Translations under genes and position numbers: made by a program | Shown: piece by piece, positions 26,161 to 35,406 of the stretch | How the letters are laid out: every line of letters begins with the position of its first letter | Numbering within the stretch: position 1 is the first letter of the stretch | The notes under the pieces: generated by a model | Databases searched by the model: none | What the model saw: the letters and a program-made list of their open reading frames with translations, nothing else | What the model was told of the DNA's origin: nothing | NCBI GenBank assembly: GCA_008638415.1 | Contig: VWVT01000005.1 | Coordinates: forward strand, 310,001 to 374,000 | DNA: 64,000 nucleotides | Direction of reading: 5' to 3' | Source: Nocardiopsis sinuspersici | GTDB lineage: Bacteria; Actinomycetota; Actinomycetes; Streptosporangiales; Streptosporangiaceae

Positions 26161-27314
26161 CACGCCCCCCGACCCCCCTCCCCCGGAACCCGCGGTGGCG
26201 CCTGGGCACCACCGGCCTGGTCTACCTCGCCCTGGTGCTGCTGCTCGTGCTCAGCGCGGCCCTCGTGGCCGCCCGGGGCGGCAACCTGTTCACCACCGCC
26301 AACACCGTCGACCTGCTCACCCGCAGCAGCCTGCTGGGGTTCCTGGCCATCGGCCAGACGCTCGTCATCCTGTGCCGCTCCCTGGACCTGTCGGTGGGCT
26401 ACGTCGCCGCCCTGTCCACCGTGATCGCGGCCACCACCATGGCGGGGGACCCCTCCCGCGTCCTGCTCGGCGTGGGCGCGACGCTCGGCGCGGCCGGGCT
26501 GATCGGCCTGGTCAACGGGCTGGTGGTGACCGGGCTGCGGGTCAACCCCTTCATCGCCACCCTGGGCATGGGGCTGGTGATCAAGGGCTACCTGGACACG
26601 AACTTCCAGGGCCCGGCCGGAGCGGTCCCCGCCGCCTTCCAGGCCTTCGGCTACACCCGGATCGGCGTGCTGCCCGTCTCCACCCTGGTGATGCTGGGCG
26701 TGGCGGTGGCGGCCGTGCTGTTCCTGCGGCGCACCCGGACGGGCTACCACATGTACGCGGTGGGCGGCGACGCCGAGGTCGCCCGGCTCTCGGGGATCCG
26801 CTCCTGGGTGCCCACGGTCACCGCGCACGTGCTGTGCTCGGTCACGGCCGGTGTGGCCGGCCTGCTGCTGGCCGCCCGGTTCGGCACCGGCAGCGCCACG
26901 GTCTACTCCGGCGGCTACGAGCTGGAGGCCATCGCGGCCGTGGTGCTGGGAGGCACCTACCTGCTCGGCGGGCGCGGCGGCGTGGCCGGGACGGTCGCGG
27001 GGGTGCTCATCCTCGCCACGCTCGACACGGTGTTCAACGTGCTGGCGGTCGACCCGTTCGTCAAGGACGTGCTGCGCGGCGTCATCGTCATCGCCGCCGT
27101 GGCGGTCTACGCCCGCCGCGGCCACCCCGCCAGGAGGGTGCGCTTCCCCTCCGGAGGCACCGCGCCACCCGGACCCGGCACGGGGACGGAGCCGGGTTCC
27201 ACGTCCGATCCCGGCTCCGGGTCCGGCGCGGGCCCCGGACCCGATCCCGACCGCGGACCCGACCACGGCCGGGGCCCCGGTTCCGCACCGCAACCCCTCG
27301 GAGGCCGACGATGA
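26157..27314 (+). CDS. Sugar ABC transporter permease 1 (BPD_transp_2)
   Basis: 385 residues from GTG 26157. About eight to ten membrane segments; LAIGQTLVILCRSLDLSVGY and LGGTYLLGGRGGVAGTVAGV are the conserved RbsC-type motifs. The C-terminal 65 residues are a Gly/Pro/Asp-rich repeat tail (GPGTGTEPG, DPGSGSG), likely cytoplasmic and unstructured, not part of the usual permease. It pairs with the next permease; most RbsC systems use one permease twice, so two different ones suggest a heterodimeric channel. Confidence 0.93.
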   Translation: MTRPPTPLPRNPRWRLGTTGLVYLALVLLLVLSAALVAARGGNLFTTANTVDLLTRSSLLGFLAIGQTLVILCRSLDLSVGYVAALSTVIAATTMAGDPSRVLLGVGATLGAAGLIGLVNGLVVTGLRVNPFIATLGMGLVIKGYLDTNFQGPAGAVPAAFQAFGYTRIGVLPVSTLVMLGVAVAAVLFLRRTRTGYHMYAVGGDAEVARLSGIRSWVPTVTAHVLCSVTAGVAGLLLAARFGTGSATVYSGGYELEAIAAVVLGGTYLLGGRGGVAGTVAGVLILATLDTVFNVLAVDPFVKDVLRGVIVIAAVAVYARRGHPARRVRFPSGGTAPPGPGTGTEPGSTSDPGSGSGAGPGPDPDRGPDHGRGPGSAPQPLGGRR

Positions 27315-28405
27315 CCCCGACCCCCACCCAGGACGTGCGCGGCCCGGGCGGCTCCGGCGGCTCGCGCGGTCCCGGCCGCGTACCGGCCGCGCTCGCCGCG
27401 CTGGGCCGGGGCGGCACGGCTACCGTCGCCCTGCTGCTGGCGCTGATCTTCGTGGTCATCGCCACCCAGAACCCGTCGTTCTTCGAGGGTCCGCCGCTGA
27501 TGTCCTTCGCCAAGAAGGCCGCGCCGCTGGTGATCCTGGCGATCGGCCAGTACCTGGTGATCGTCTCCGGGGAGTTCGACCTGTCGGTCGGATCCCTGGT
27601 GGGCGCCCAGGTGGTGATCGCGGCGCGGCTCATCGACGGCCAGGAGGCCATGACCCTGCCGGTGGTCGGCCTCATGATGCTCTTCGGCCTGGCCGTGGGC
27701 CTGGTCAACGGCCTGGTGACCACGCTGCTCAGGGTGCCCTCGATCATCACCACGCTCGGCACGATGCTGATCCTGTTCGGCGCGGTCCGCTACTGGACGG
27801 GCGGTGCGCCCACCGGCGCGCTCTCGGAGTCCTTCCGGGTCCTCGGGCGCCACGGGATCGAGGGCGTGCCGCTCCTCGGCGAACTCCCGTGGGCGCTGGT
27901 CATCGCCCTGGTACTGGCGGTGGGCGCCGTGTTCCTCATGCGCTCGCCCTTCGGCCGCTCCCTCGTCGCGACGGGCGACAACGACGTCGCCGCCGCGTTC
28001 TCGGGGGTGCGGGTGTGGCGGGTGCGCACCATGGCCTTCGTCGGCTCCTCCCTGACGGCCACCGTCGCCGCCGTCCTCATCGGCGGATACGCCGGTGTCA
28101 CGGCGCAGGTCGGTGACGGGCTGGAGTTCACCGCCATCACCGCCGTCGTGCTCGGCGGGGTGGTACTGGGCGGCGGGCGCGGCACCGTGGTCGCCGCCGT
28201 CCTGGGCGCCCTGACGCTGGAGGCCCTGTTCACCCTGTTCAACCAGCTCTACATGCCCTCGACGATCCAGCCCTCGGTACAGGGGCTCATCATCATCGCC
28301 GCGGTGGCCTACGCCGCCCGCCGGGGCGACCTTCGACTGCCGGAGCGCCTGCGACGGCGACCGGACCATCCGACCGAGCGGTCGCTCGGCACTTCCAGGA
28401 GGTAA
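27311..28405 (+). CDS. Sugar ABC transporter permease 2 (BPD_transp_2)
   Basis: 364 residues, ATG overlapping the stop of permease 1. Multi-pass protein with AIGQYLVIVSGEFDLSVGSL and VVLGGVVLGGGRGTVVAAVLG in the places expected for RbsC-type permeases. It is related to but distinct from permease 1. The N-terminus has a Gly-rich 25-residue cytoplasmic stretch. It is followed after three bases by the binding protein gene, which has its own strong AGGAGGT site. Confidence 0.93.
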   Translation: MTPTPTQDVRGPGGSGGSRGPGRVPAALAALGRGGTATVALLLALIFVVIATQNPSFFEGPPLMSFAKKAAPLVILAIGQYLVIVSGEFDLSVGSLVGAQVVIAARLIDGQEAMTLPVVGLMMLFGLAVGLVNGLVTTLLRVPSIITTLGTMLILFGAVRYWTGGAPTGALSESFRVLGRHGIEGVPLLGELPWALVIALVLAVGAVFLMRSPFGRSLVATGDNDVAAAFSGVRVWRVRTMAFVGSSLTATVAAVLIGGYAGVTAQVGDGLEFTAITAVVLGGVVLGGGRGTVVAAVLGALTLEALFTLFNQLYMPSTIQPSVQGLIIIAAVAYAARRGDLRLPERLRRRPDHPTERSLGTSRR

Positions 28406-28408
28406 TCC

Positions 28409-29602
28409 ATGCGCGTCCCCCGCGTGCTGCTCGCCGGCGCCGCCGGCCTGACCCTGATGCTCACGGCGTGTACGACGGACACCCCCACCGACTCCGTGGA
28501 GGGCGCCGGGCTCACCCCCGACCAGGAGTGGTTCGACGAGGCCGAGTTCGAGGCCCAGCTCGCCCAGCGCGATATCACCCCGGAGGGGCCCGAGGACCAG
28601 CCCTGGCTGCAGGCGATCGAGCCCGAGTGGATCGACACCTCCGAGTTCGTCCACGACGCGCCCGAGGACGCGACGCTGTGCTTCTCCAACGCCTCGGTGT
28701 CCAACCCCTGGCGCGTCACCGGCTTCATCACCATGGAGCAGCAGGTGGAGGCCCTCAAAGAGGAGGGGCGCATCGGTGAGTTCCGGGTGTCCGACGCCGC
28801 CGACGACGACAACCAGCAGATCTCCGACATCCAGGCGTTCGTGGACTCCGGGGACTGCGACGTCATCATCATCTCGCCCTCCACCACCGCGACCCTGACC
28901 CCGGCCGTGGAGACCGCCTGCGAGAGCGGCGTCCCGGTCGTGGTCTTCGACCGCGGCGTGAACACCGACTGCATGGTCACCTTCATCCACCCGATCGGCG
29001 GCTACGCCTTCGGCGCGGACGCGGCCGAGTTCCTGGTCGAGGAGCTGGAGCCCGGATCGACCGTGCTGGCGCTGCGCATCCTGCCCGGCGTGGACGTGCT
29101 CGAACACCGCTGGGCGGCGGCGCAGAAGATCTTCGCCGACAGCGAGCTGGAGGTGCTCGGCCACGAGTTCACCGAGGGCGACGGCGCCAAGATCAAGGAC
29201 CTGGTCTCCCAGCACCTCCAGCGCGGCGAGGTCGACGGCATCTGGATGGACGCCGGGGACGGCGCCGTCGCCGCCCTGGAGGCCTTCGAGGACGCCGGTC
29301 AGCCCTACCCGGTGATCTCGGGCGAGGACGAGCTGAGCTTCATGCGCAAGTGGAAGGAGGAGGACCTCACCGCGATCGCGCCGGTCTACTCCAACTTCCA
29401 GTGGCGGACCCCGATCCTGGCCGCCGACATGATCCTCAGCGGTGAGGAGGTCCCCTCCGAGTGGGTCCTGCCGCAGGAGCCGGTCCGCCAGGACCAACTG
29501 GACGAGTACCTGGAGCGCAACGAGGCCATGCCGTCCCTGCACTACGCGAAGTTCGGCGGCGAGGACCTGCCGGGCTTCCCCGAGGCGTGGACGGAGAGGT
29601 AG
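28409..29602 (+). CDS. Sugar ABC transporter substrate-binding lipoprotein
   Basis: 397 residues with AGGAGGT six bases before the ATG. Lipoprotein signal VLLAGAAGLTLMLTAC (lipobox LTAC). A 60-residue acidic stretch precedes the periplasmic-binding-protein fold, which begins TLCFSNASVSNPWRV and continues with DVIIISPSTTATLTPAVE, GVPVVVFDRGV and VDGIWMDAGDGAVAAL (Peripla_BP_4 type). It binds the sugar outside the membrane and delivers it to the two permeases. The strong ribosome site in mid-operon fits the excess of binding protein such systems need. Confidence 0.93.
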   Translation: MRVPRVLLAGAAGLTLMLTACTTDTPTDSVEGAGLTPDQEWFDEAEFEAQLAQRDITPEGPEDQPWLQAIEPEWIDTSEFVHDAPEDATLCFSNASVSNPWRVTGFITMEQQVEALKEEGRIGEFRVSDAADDDNQQISDIQAFVDSGDCDVIIISPSTTATLTPAVETACESGVPVVVFDRGVNTDCMVTFIHPIGGYAFGADAAEFLVEELEPGSTVLALRILPGVDVLEHRWAAAQKIFADSELEVLGHEFTEGDGAKIKDLVSQHLQRGEVDGIWMDAGDGAVAALEAFEDAGQPYPVISGEDELSFMRKWKEEDLTAIAPVYSNFQWRTPILAADMILSGEEVPSEWVLPQEPVRQDQLDEYLERNEAMPSLHYAKFGGEDLPGFPEAWTER

Positions 29603-30490
29603 ATGAGGGCGCTGGGGGTCAACACGTGGGTGTGGACGTCGCCGCTGACCGACGCCGCGCTGGAGCGGATCGCGCCCCGCGTGGCGGAGTGGGGGTTCGA
29701 CACGATCGAGCTCCCCGTGGAGAACGCCGGTGACTGGGACCCCCGGCGCGCCCGGGCCCTGCTGGACGGGCTGGGCCTGGCGGCCAGTGTCGTACTGGTC
29801 ATGGGACCGGGCCGGGAGCTGGTCGCCACCGACCCGGCCACCCGGTCGGCCACACAGGACTATCTCCGAGGGGTCGTGGACGCGGCGGTGACGGTCGGCT
29901 CCTCCGTCATCGCCGGTCCGGCCTACGCCTCGGTCGGCCGCACCTGGCGGATGTCCCCGCGAGAGCGGGCGGGGATCGCCGCCGAGCTGACCGAGGCGCT
30001 GGCCCCCGTGGTCGGGCACGCCTCGTCCGCGGGGGTCTCCCTCGCCGTGGAGCCGCTCAACCGGTACGAGACCAGCGTGGTCAACACGGTGGACCAGGGG
30101 CTGGAACTGCTCGCCGACCTGCCCGCCGAGCACTGCGGGCTGGCCCTGGACGTGTACCACATGAACATCGAGGAGCGGGACGTCGCGGCGGCGATCAGGC
30201 GGGCCGCCGGACACGTCAAGCACGTGCAGGTGTGCGCCAACGACCGGGGCGCCCCCGGCGCCGACCACCTGGACTGGCCCGGGATCATCGACGCGCTCGA
30301 CGCGTCGGGGTACGAAGGCCCCCTGGTGATCGAGTCGTTCACGGCGGACAATGCCAGCATCGCCACGGCGGCCTCCGTCTGGCGACCGCTGGCGGCGAGC
30401 CAGGACGCGCTCGCCGTCGACGGCCTGGCCTTCCTTCGTTCCCTGACCCGACGGGAGGAACCCCCTTGCCAGGCGGCGCCCCCTCCGTGA
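29603..30490 (+). CDS. Sugar phosphate isomerase/epimerase (xylose-isomerase-like TIM barrel)
   Basis: 295 residues, ATG directly after the preceding TAG, with GGAGAGG upstream. AP_endonuc_2 type TIM barrel: GVNTWVWTSPLTDAAL, WGFDTIELPVENAGDW, SLAVEPLNRYETSVVNT (metal Glu), GLALDVYHMNIEERD (metal Asp/His), HVKHVQVCANDRG and GPLVIESF (final Glu). This metal-site pattern is that of D-tagatose/D-psicose 3-epimerase-like enzymes. The substrate is unknown; it probably acts on the sugar imported by the neighbouring transporter. Confidence 0.88.
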   Translation: MRALGVNTWVWTSPLTDAALERIAPRVAEWGFDTIELPVENAGDWDPRRARALLDGLGLAASVVLVMGPGRELVATDPATRSATQDYLRGVVDAAVTVGSSVIAGPAYASVGRTWRMSPRERAGIAAELTEALAPVVGHASSAGVSLAVEPLNRYETSVVNTVDQGLELLADLPAEHCGLALDVYHMNIEERDVAAAIRRAAGHVKHVQVCANDRGAPGADHLDWPGIIDALDASGYEGPLVIESFTADNASIATAASVWRPLAASQDALAVDGLAFLRSLTRREEPPCQAAPPP

Positions 30491-30647
30491 AGCCGTGCGG
30501 ACTCCGGGCGGCACGCCCGCCGCGGTGTCCGCACCACCGCCGGCGACAGGCCAGGATGGCAACGTCCGCACCCCCCGCTCGGTCCCGCGCCCACCGGAAA
30601 GCGCCTACTGAAGTCGGGCGGCTCCCTCCCCAACAGGAGACGTCACG

Positions 30648-31379
30648 ATGTCCGCACAACAGCAGTCCCCCTCCGACCCCGCACCGGGGACCCCCGAGAA
30701 CCGGAACCCGGTGGCGACCACCCCGGCCACCTGGTGGCTGACCGGGGCCTCACTCACGATGGCCGGCGCCGTCATCGTCCTCCTCAGCGGTGAGGCCGCC
30801 GCGGGGGGCGGTTCCGAGTCCGCCCCCGGCGCGGCCGCCGCCCACCGGCCCGACGCCGACCGCGTCGGCGAACTCGTCGGCCACACCCGCACCGCCCATG
30901 AGGAACTGGTTCCCGTGGTGGAGGCCATGGAGGAGTTCCTGCCCACCGACGGCTCCCATCCGCCCCTGGACCTGACCGAGGCCTCGGTGGTCTACTCCTG
31001 GCGCACCAGTGTCCAGGAGGCCGCGGAGCACTTCGGCGAGCCGTCCGGTGACGGCACCGTCCACGAGGCCACCCAGGCGGGCCTGACCTCCTCCGTCCGA
31101 CTGCTGTCCATGTCGGTGGAGACCTACGCCGGGGCCGCGCTGGTCGAGGACGAGGACCTGCGCATGGACGTCCTCCACATCGCCATGGACCTGCGGGACC
31201 AGGCGGTCCACTCGTGGTCGGTGGCCGCTACCCACCTCGACATGGCCAGCGTGGACACCGGCCACGGCCACGTCCACCTGTACCTGCCCGCCGCACCCGG
31301 CAGCGGGGCCCTCCGACCCGACGGCGCCGAGGCCGGGAGCGGGAGGGACCCGGGCTCGGGAGGCGGCCACGACCACTGA
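30648..31379 (+). CDS. Membrane-anchored protein of unknown function with His-rich tail
   Basis: 243 residues from ATG 30648 (CAGGAGA upstream). One membrane segment (about residues 24-46, [20 protein letters not shown]), then an extracytoplasmic, mostly helical domain ([40 protein letters not shown]) and a tail containing [10 protein letters not shown] and ending GGGHDH. No family is recognised. It sits between the two epimerase genes but is separated from the first by 157 bases and has its own ribosome site. Metal binding by the His-rich parts is a guess. Confidence 0.55.
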   Translation: MSAQQQSPSDPAPGTPENRNPVATTPATWWLTGASLTMAGAVIVLLSGEAAAGGGSESAPGAAAAHRPDADRVGELVGHTRTAHEELVPVVEAMEEFLPTDGSHPPLDLTEASVVYSWRTSVQEAAEHFGEPSGDGTVHEATQAGLTSSVRLLSMSVETYAGAALVEDEDLRMDVLHIAMDLRDQAVHSWSVAATHLDMASVDTGHGHVHLYLPAAPGSGALRPDGAEAGSGRDPGSGGGHDH

Positions 31380-31417
31380 GCCCAGAGCACCCGAACCCGA
31401 GCACGGAAGGCACCGAC

Positions 31418-32422
31418 ATGCCACGACCAGTCACCCTCTTCACCGGACAGTGGGCCGACCTGCCCTTCGAGGAGGTGTGCTCACTGGCCTCCTCCTGGGG
31501 CTACGACGGCCTGGAGATCGCCTGTTGGGGCGACCACCTCGACGTCACCCGGGCCGCCGACGACGACGCGTACGTGCGCGACCGGTTGGACGTGCTCGAA
31601 CGCCACGGGCTGGGTGTGTGGGCGATCTCCAACCACCTGCTCGGCCAGGCCGTCTGCGACGACCCCATCGACCAGCGCCACCGGGACATCCTGCCCGCAC
31701 GGGTGTGGGGGGACGGGGAGCCCGAGGGCGTGCGCCGGCGGGCCGCCGAGGAGATGGCCACCACCGCGCGCGCCGCCGCGAGGCTCGGCGTGTCCACGGT
31801 GGTGGGTTTCACGGGCTCGGCGATCTGGAAGTACGTGGCGATGTTCCCGCCGGTGGGCGAGGACGTCATCGAGGCCGGGTACCGGGACTTCGCCGACCGG
31901 TGGAACCCGATCCTGGACGTGTTCGACGAGGTGGGGGTGCGCTTCGCGCACGAGGTGCACCCCTCCGAGATCGCCTACGACTACTGGTCGACCGAGAAGG
32001 CGCTGGAGGCGGTGGGCCGCCGCCCCGCGTTCGGCCTGAACTGGGATCCCAGCCACATGGTGTGGCAGGACATCGACCCGGTCGGGTTCCTGTGGGACTT
32101 TCGCGACCGGATCTACCACGTGGACTGCAAGGACACCCGCAAGCGGGTGGGCAACGGCCGCAACGGGCGGCTGGGCTCCCACCTGCCCTGGGGCGACCCC
32201 CGCCGGGGCTGGGACTTCGTGTCGACGGGGCACGGCGACGTGCCCTGGGAGGACTGCTTCCGCACGATGAACGCGATCGGCTACGAGGGGCCGATCTCGG
32301 TGGAGTGGGAGGACGCGGGCATGGACCGGCTGGTCGGGGCCGCCGAGGCGGTGGACTTCGTCCGGTCGAAGGCCTACGACCAGCCGGAGGCCTCCTTCGA
32401 CTCCGCCTTCGGCTCGGACTGA
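31418..32422 (+). CDS. Second sugar phosphate isomerase/epimerase
   Basis: 334 residues from ATG 31418 (GGAAGG upstream). TIM barrel: [50 protein letters not shown] (metal Glu), [16 protein letters not shown] (Asp/His), [17 protein letters not shown] and [12 protein letters not shown] (Glu). This longer subfamily often accompanies Gfo/Idh dehydrogenases in sugar and inositol gene clusters. Its metal residues appear complete. It ends the sugar locus; a small hairpin (32429-32443) follows. Confidence 0.88.
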   Translation: MPRPVTLFTGQWADLPFEEVCSLASSWGYDGLEIACWGDHLDVTRAADDDAYVRDRLDVLERHGLGVWAISNHLLGQAVCDDPIDQRHRDILPARVWGDGEPEGVRRRAAEEMATTARAAARLGVSTVVGFTGSAIWKYVAMFPPVGEDVIEAGYRDFADRWNPILDVFDEVGVRFAHEVHPSEIAYDYWSTEKALEAVGRRPAFGLNWDPSHMVWQDIDPVGFLWDFRDRIYHVDCKDTRKRVGNGRNGRLGSHLPWGDPRRGWDFVSTGHGDVPWEDCFRTMNAIGYEGPISVEWEDAGMDRLVGAAEAVDFVRSKAYDQPEASFDSAFGSD

Positions 32423-32497
32423 CCCGGACGGGCGGACCGCCCGGCGCGACGGTTCGCCCGCCCCGGCCGGCCGGGTCCGGGAGCGGCGCGCGAGGGC

Positions 32498-32743
32498 TCA
32501 CATCATGGGGGCGATGACCACCCGGTAGTGGTCGCCGTCCGCGGTGGAGACGTCGTGGCGGAAGTCGTTGACCCGGTTGACGGAACTCTGCACGGCGCCG
32601 CTTCCGAAGGCCGCGGTGTCCACGGTGGGCAGGTACTCCTCGACCGCGCCCACCGCCTCGTCGACGGACATGGCGGTGCTTCTGCGCTCAGGGGTGATGC
32701 GCAGTCCGTCGTCGGTGAGGCGGCTGATCACGATCCGGAACAT
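32498..32743 (-). CDS. Small protein of unknown function
   Basis: 81 residues. I choose ATG 32743 (MFRIVISRLTDDGLRITPER) because AGGGAG lies seven bases upstream; a longer frame starts at 32782. Predicted alpha/beta, no membrane part or signal. It has SVDEAVGAVEEYLPTVDTAA and ends GDHYRVVIAPMM. No family recognised. It converges on the epimerase gene and precedes the roadblock genes in opposite order, so no functional link is evident. Confidence 0.5.
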   Translation of the reverse strand: MFRIVISRLTDDGLRITPERRSTAMSVDEAVGAVEEYLPTVDTAAFGSGAVQSSVNRVNDFRHDVSTADGDHYRVVIAPMM

Positions 32744-32898
32744 ACCGGGTCTCCCTGCGGCGTCGGGGGCTGACACCGGCATTCTGCCCCATCGCCCACG
32801 AACCCGGAAACGGGTTCCGAGGCGAGGCGGGCACGGCGGCGGGAAGGGCGCGGACGCGGGGACCGGGGCTTCCTCCCCGGTCCCCGCGGAGCACCCGG

Positions 32899-33270
32899 TC
32901 AGACCTCCAGGGTCTCCTCGATGGCCTTGAGGCGGTGCCGGGCCAGGGCGAGGTTGCCCCGGGAGCGGTCCAGGGCCAGGTAGAGGAAGAGCCCCTGCCC
33001 CTTCTTGCTGGTGAGGGGCCGGATGACGTGGTACTGGCCGGACAGGGTGATGAGGATGTCCTCGATGGCGTCGTTGAGCCCGAGCTGGTCCATGGTGCGC
33101 ATCTTGGCGCGGACCACCTCGGTGTTCCCGGCCGCGGCGACGGTGAGGTCGAGCGAGTTGGTCGCGGCGAGGGTTCCCAGCGCCATCCCGCTGCTGTAGT
33201 CGACGACGGCGGCACCGACCGCCCCGTCGATCTCCATCATTTCCTTGAGTCCGGTCTCGATGTTGGTCAT
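32899..33270 (-). CDS. Roadblock/LC7 domain protein
   Basis: 123 residues, one roadblock/LC7 domain (MTNIETGLKEMMEIDGAVGA, AVVDYSSGMALGTLAATNSL, VIRPLTSKKGQGLFLYLALD). Family knowledge: MglB-like proteins that form dimers and regulate small GTPases; actinobacterial versions occur in conservons. No GTPase gene is nearby. A second roadblock-like gene lies 92 bases upstream on the same strand, and the two may act together. Confidence 0.8.
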   Translation of the reverse strand: MTNIETGLKEMMEIDGAVGAAVVDYSSGMALGTLAATNSLDLTVAAAGNTEVVRAKMRTMDQLGLNDAIEDILITLSGQYHVIRPLTSKKGQGLFLYLALDRSRGNLALARHRLKAIEETLEV

Positions 33271-33362
33271 GTCCTTCTCTCTCCTTCGGGTACGTCGGCG
33301 CGACGCCTTGTCGGCCATCCAGTGGCGCAGGACCGCGACACCGCGTCGGGACGGGCCAGGGG

Positions 33363-33878
33363 TCACGCGGACACCGACCGGGAACCGTCGACGGACAGCG
33401 AGCGGAGCGCGGTGACGACGCGCTCCAGGACCCTGCGGTCCACGGGCGCGGCGACCCGGGCGGCGGGGCGGGGCCGGTCCCGGCCGCGGCGGGGCGGGTG
33501 GTCGGAGTCGCGTCGGGGCTGCGGGGACTGTGGGGGCTGCGGGGGCACCCGTGCCGTGCGCGCCAGTCGGCGCAGCCCCCGCAGGGCGAAACCGAGGTTT
33601 CCCTCCGTACTGCTCATGCGCACCTGCACGCACAGGTCGGAGTCCTCCAGGACGGCGAACAGCAGGTGGTGGTCGGCGTCGGTGACGACCACGTCCTCCA
33701 GAGCCTGGGCGGCGCACAGCGGACCGCCGCGGATGGCCCGGACGATCTCCGCCGTGTCCGTGGCACGGTCGTCGGCGCCGGCGTGCATGAGGATGTGTCC
33801 GCCTCGCCAGTCCACGAGGCAGACACTGTGCACACCGGGCGTTTCGAGCATCTCCCGCATCTGCTGGTCGAGGCGCAC
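33363..33878 (-). CDS. Roadblock-like protein with basic Pro-rich tail
   Basis: 171 residues from GTG 33878 (AAAGGA five bases upstream, VRLDQQMREMLETPGV). Residues 10-110 resemble a divergent roadblock domain (VHSVCLVDWRGGHILMHAGA, HHLLFAVLEDSDLCVQVRM). The rest is Pro/Arg-rich (PPQPPQSPQPRR) and ends in a short helix. An upstream ATG at 33953 has no ribosome site. It is next to a clear roadblock gene, which supports the fold assignment; the role is unknown. Confidence 0.55.
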   Translation of the reverse strand: MRLDQQMREMLETPGVHSVCLVDWRGGHILMHAGADDRATDTAEIVRAIRGGPLCAAQALEDVVVTDADHHLLFAVLEDSDLCVQVRMSSTEGNLGFALRGLRRLARTARVPPQPPQSPQPRRDSDHPPRRGRDRPRPAARVAAPVDRRVLERVVTALRSLSVDGSRSVSA

Positions 33879-34091
33879 GGCGATCCTTTGCGAAGCGGGG
33901 CCGGGTCTTCCAACGGCCCTTGGCGAACCAGGCGAACTGCCCTTTGTGGACATCACGAGAATAAGGAAGGGGCAGCCGCACCGCAGGCTTTTCACTAACT
34001 TTTCCCGTTGTGCCTGCTTGGCAGGGATAAGGAGTTTCTTTCACCAGAAAGGAAACATGGGTGGAATGCGCGGTTCGCCCCGAAGACAAAA

Positions 34092-34121
34092 GTGATCGTC
34101 CGGAGCGCTCCGGACGATCAC
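34092..34121 (-). terminator. 30-base perfect palindrome with T-run: terminator of the carbonic anhydrase gene
   Basis: Fifteen bases (GTGATCGTCCGGAGC) are followed at once by their exact complement. Read on the minus strand it is followed by TTTTGT, so it is an intrinsic terminator placed 160 bases after the carbonic anhydrase stop. The lack of loop bases means the real hairpin opens a few central pairs. Confidence 0.75.
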
Positions 34122-34190
34122 CTCTCTCGTCGTGTGGGGTTTTCGGGCCCTGTGGCCCGAGCCCGGGCAGGAGTCCCGGGCGTGGGCGGC

Positions 34191-34253
34191 GCGGCGGTAC
34201 GGGAGTGCGGTGGGCGACGGGTGCGAAAGTGCGGCGGTACGGGAGTGCGGTGG
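34191..34253. repeat. 23-base exact direct repeat, period 40
   Basis: The 23-mer at 34191-34213, beginning GCGGCGGTACGGGAG, recurs exactly at 34231-34253, just past the end of the carbonic anhydrase gene. Function unknown; probably a local duplication. Confidence 0.7.
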
Positions 34254-34279
34254 ACGGCGGGGCGGGAGTGGCCCGGGCG

Positions 34280-34978
34280 TCAGAGCCAGACGGCCTCGGA
34301 GGTCTCCAGGTCGTAGCGGGCCGGGACGACGTCCAGGCTCCCCGACTCGACCAGCCCGCGCAGGTCCTCGTCCTCGCGGAGCCTGTCCGCGATGTGCACG
34401 GCGTTGGCCCGGACGCAGGCGTCCACGAAGTCGCCGCCGTCGTCGGGGGTGGCGTCGACCACCGGCAGGATCTCCTCGACCAGGTAGCCGACGTGGCCGC
34501 GGGGGACCTCCCCGGTCCGGTGCGCCTCCACCGCGGCGGTGACCGCGCCGCACGAGGCGTGCCCCAGGACGACGATGAGTGGGACCGCCAGGTGTTCGGC
34601 CGCGTAGCCGATGCTGCCGAGCACGGACCCGTCCAGGACCTGCCCGGCGGATCGGATGGTGAACAGGTCGCCGAGGCCGCGGTCGAAGACCAGTTCGGGC
34701 GGCACCCGGGAGTCGGCGCATCCCAGGACCACGGCGAAGGGGGCCTGTCCGTGCACCAGCTCCCTCCTGCGGCCACGGCCCTCGTTGGGGTGGCGGGAGG
34801 CGTGCCGGCGCCAGCGCCTGTTCCCCTGTTCGAGGAGGCGCAGCGACGCCGCCGCGTCCCCCGGGCGCGGCGGGGACGCGGGTGCGGACCAGGCGGGGAC
34901 CGGAGCCACCGCGGAGACCGCGGCGCCGATCCCTCCGGCGAGTGAGGCGCGCAGGGCGCCACGACGGGTGATAGCCAT
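34280..34978 (-). CDS. Tat-exported beta-carbonic anhydrase
   Basis: 232 residues from ATG 34978 (GAGGG five bases upstream). Twin-arginine signal MAITRRGALRASLAGGIGAA with a hydrophobic core and an Ala-rich cleavage region. The mature part has the beta-class zinc site: C-x-D-x-R in LGCADSRVPPE and H-x-x-C in LGHASCGAV, plus the RSAGQVLDG loop. It interconverts CO2 and bicarbonate, here outside the membrane. Most bacterial beta-class enzymes are cytoplasmic; exported ones are known in actinobacteria. It is followed by a 30-base palindromic terminator. Confidence 0.92.
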   Translation of the reverse strand: MAITRRGALRASLAGGIGAAVSAVAPVPAWSAPASPPRPGDAAASLRLLEQGNRRWRRHASRHPNEGRGRRRELVHGQAPFAVVLGCADSRVPPELVFDRGLGDLFTIRSAGQVLDGSVLGSIGYAAEHLAVPLIVVLGHASCGAVTAAVEAHRTGEVPRGHVGYLVEEILPVVDATPDDGGDFVDACVRANAVHIADRLREDEDLRGLVESGSLDVVPARYDLETSEAVWL

Positions 34979-35005
34979 TGAGGCCCTCATTCTTGACGTG
35001 GGCAA

Positions 35006-35406
35006 ATCAGGACTTATACCGTCAAACGAGGACCAAAATACTCTTGTGCCTAGAAACCCATCAAGTGCTTTTAACGTTCCCGTAGCGCGCTTCCCCCGGA
35101 ACCCGGGAACGCGTCGCCAGGAAAGCCGCTGTGACCACGCACTACGTTTCGCGCAGTCACTTTCCTGTGTTTTGGGAAACCTTTTCGTGCTCCCTGCGCC
35201 CGCGCCGAGACCCGGACCCGAAGCGCGGCCGCGCTTCGGCGACCGCCGGGCCTTCCGGGCCGCGGACGGCGACGGTCCGCGCTAGAATCTTTACTGACCG
35301 ACCGTTCGTTAAGTTAACAAATCCTCGCGGAGGGACCGGGACACGGGAGCGGCGCCTTCGGCCGCCCCGCACACCGGACCGCCTCCACCAGGTAGATTCG
35401 ACAACC
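35006..35406. other. 401-base intergenic region between divergent genes
   Basis: Between the carbonic anhydrase gene (leaving leftward) and the TetR gene. The half near the anhydrase is AT-rich for this genome and should hold its promoter (TATAAG on the minus strand at 35013-35018, no convincing -35). The other half holds the TetR-type palindrome at 35293-35314. No gene seen. Confidence 0.5.
35293..35314. promoter_or_regulatory. TetR-type operator resembling PaaR sites
   Basis: A 22-base imperfect palindrome, ACTGACCGACC followed by GTTCGTTAAGT, with 8 of 11 positions symmetrical, centred about 104 bases before the TetR gene. It resembles the ACTnACCGnnCG type site that I recall for PaaR repressors. 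Likely the autoregulatory site of the adjacent TetR protein. Confidence 0.5.

Noticed and set aside
27107..30571. Minus-strand frame of 1154 codons opposite the sugar operon
   Set aside because: Antisense to permease, binding-protein and epimerase genes with strong motifs.
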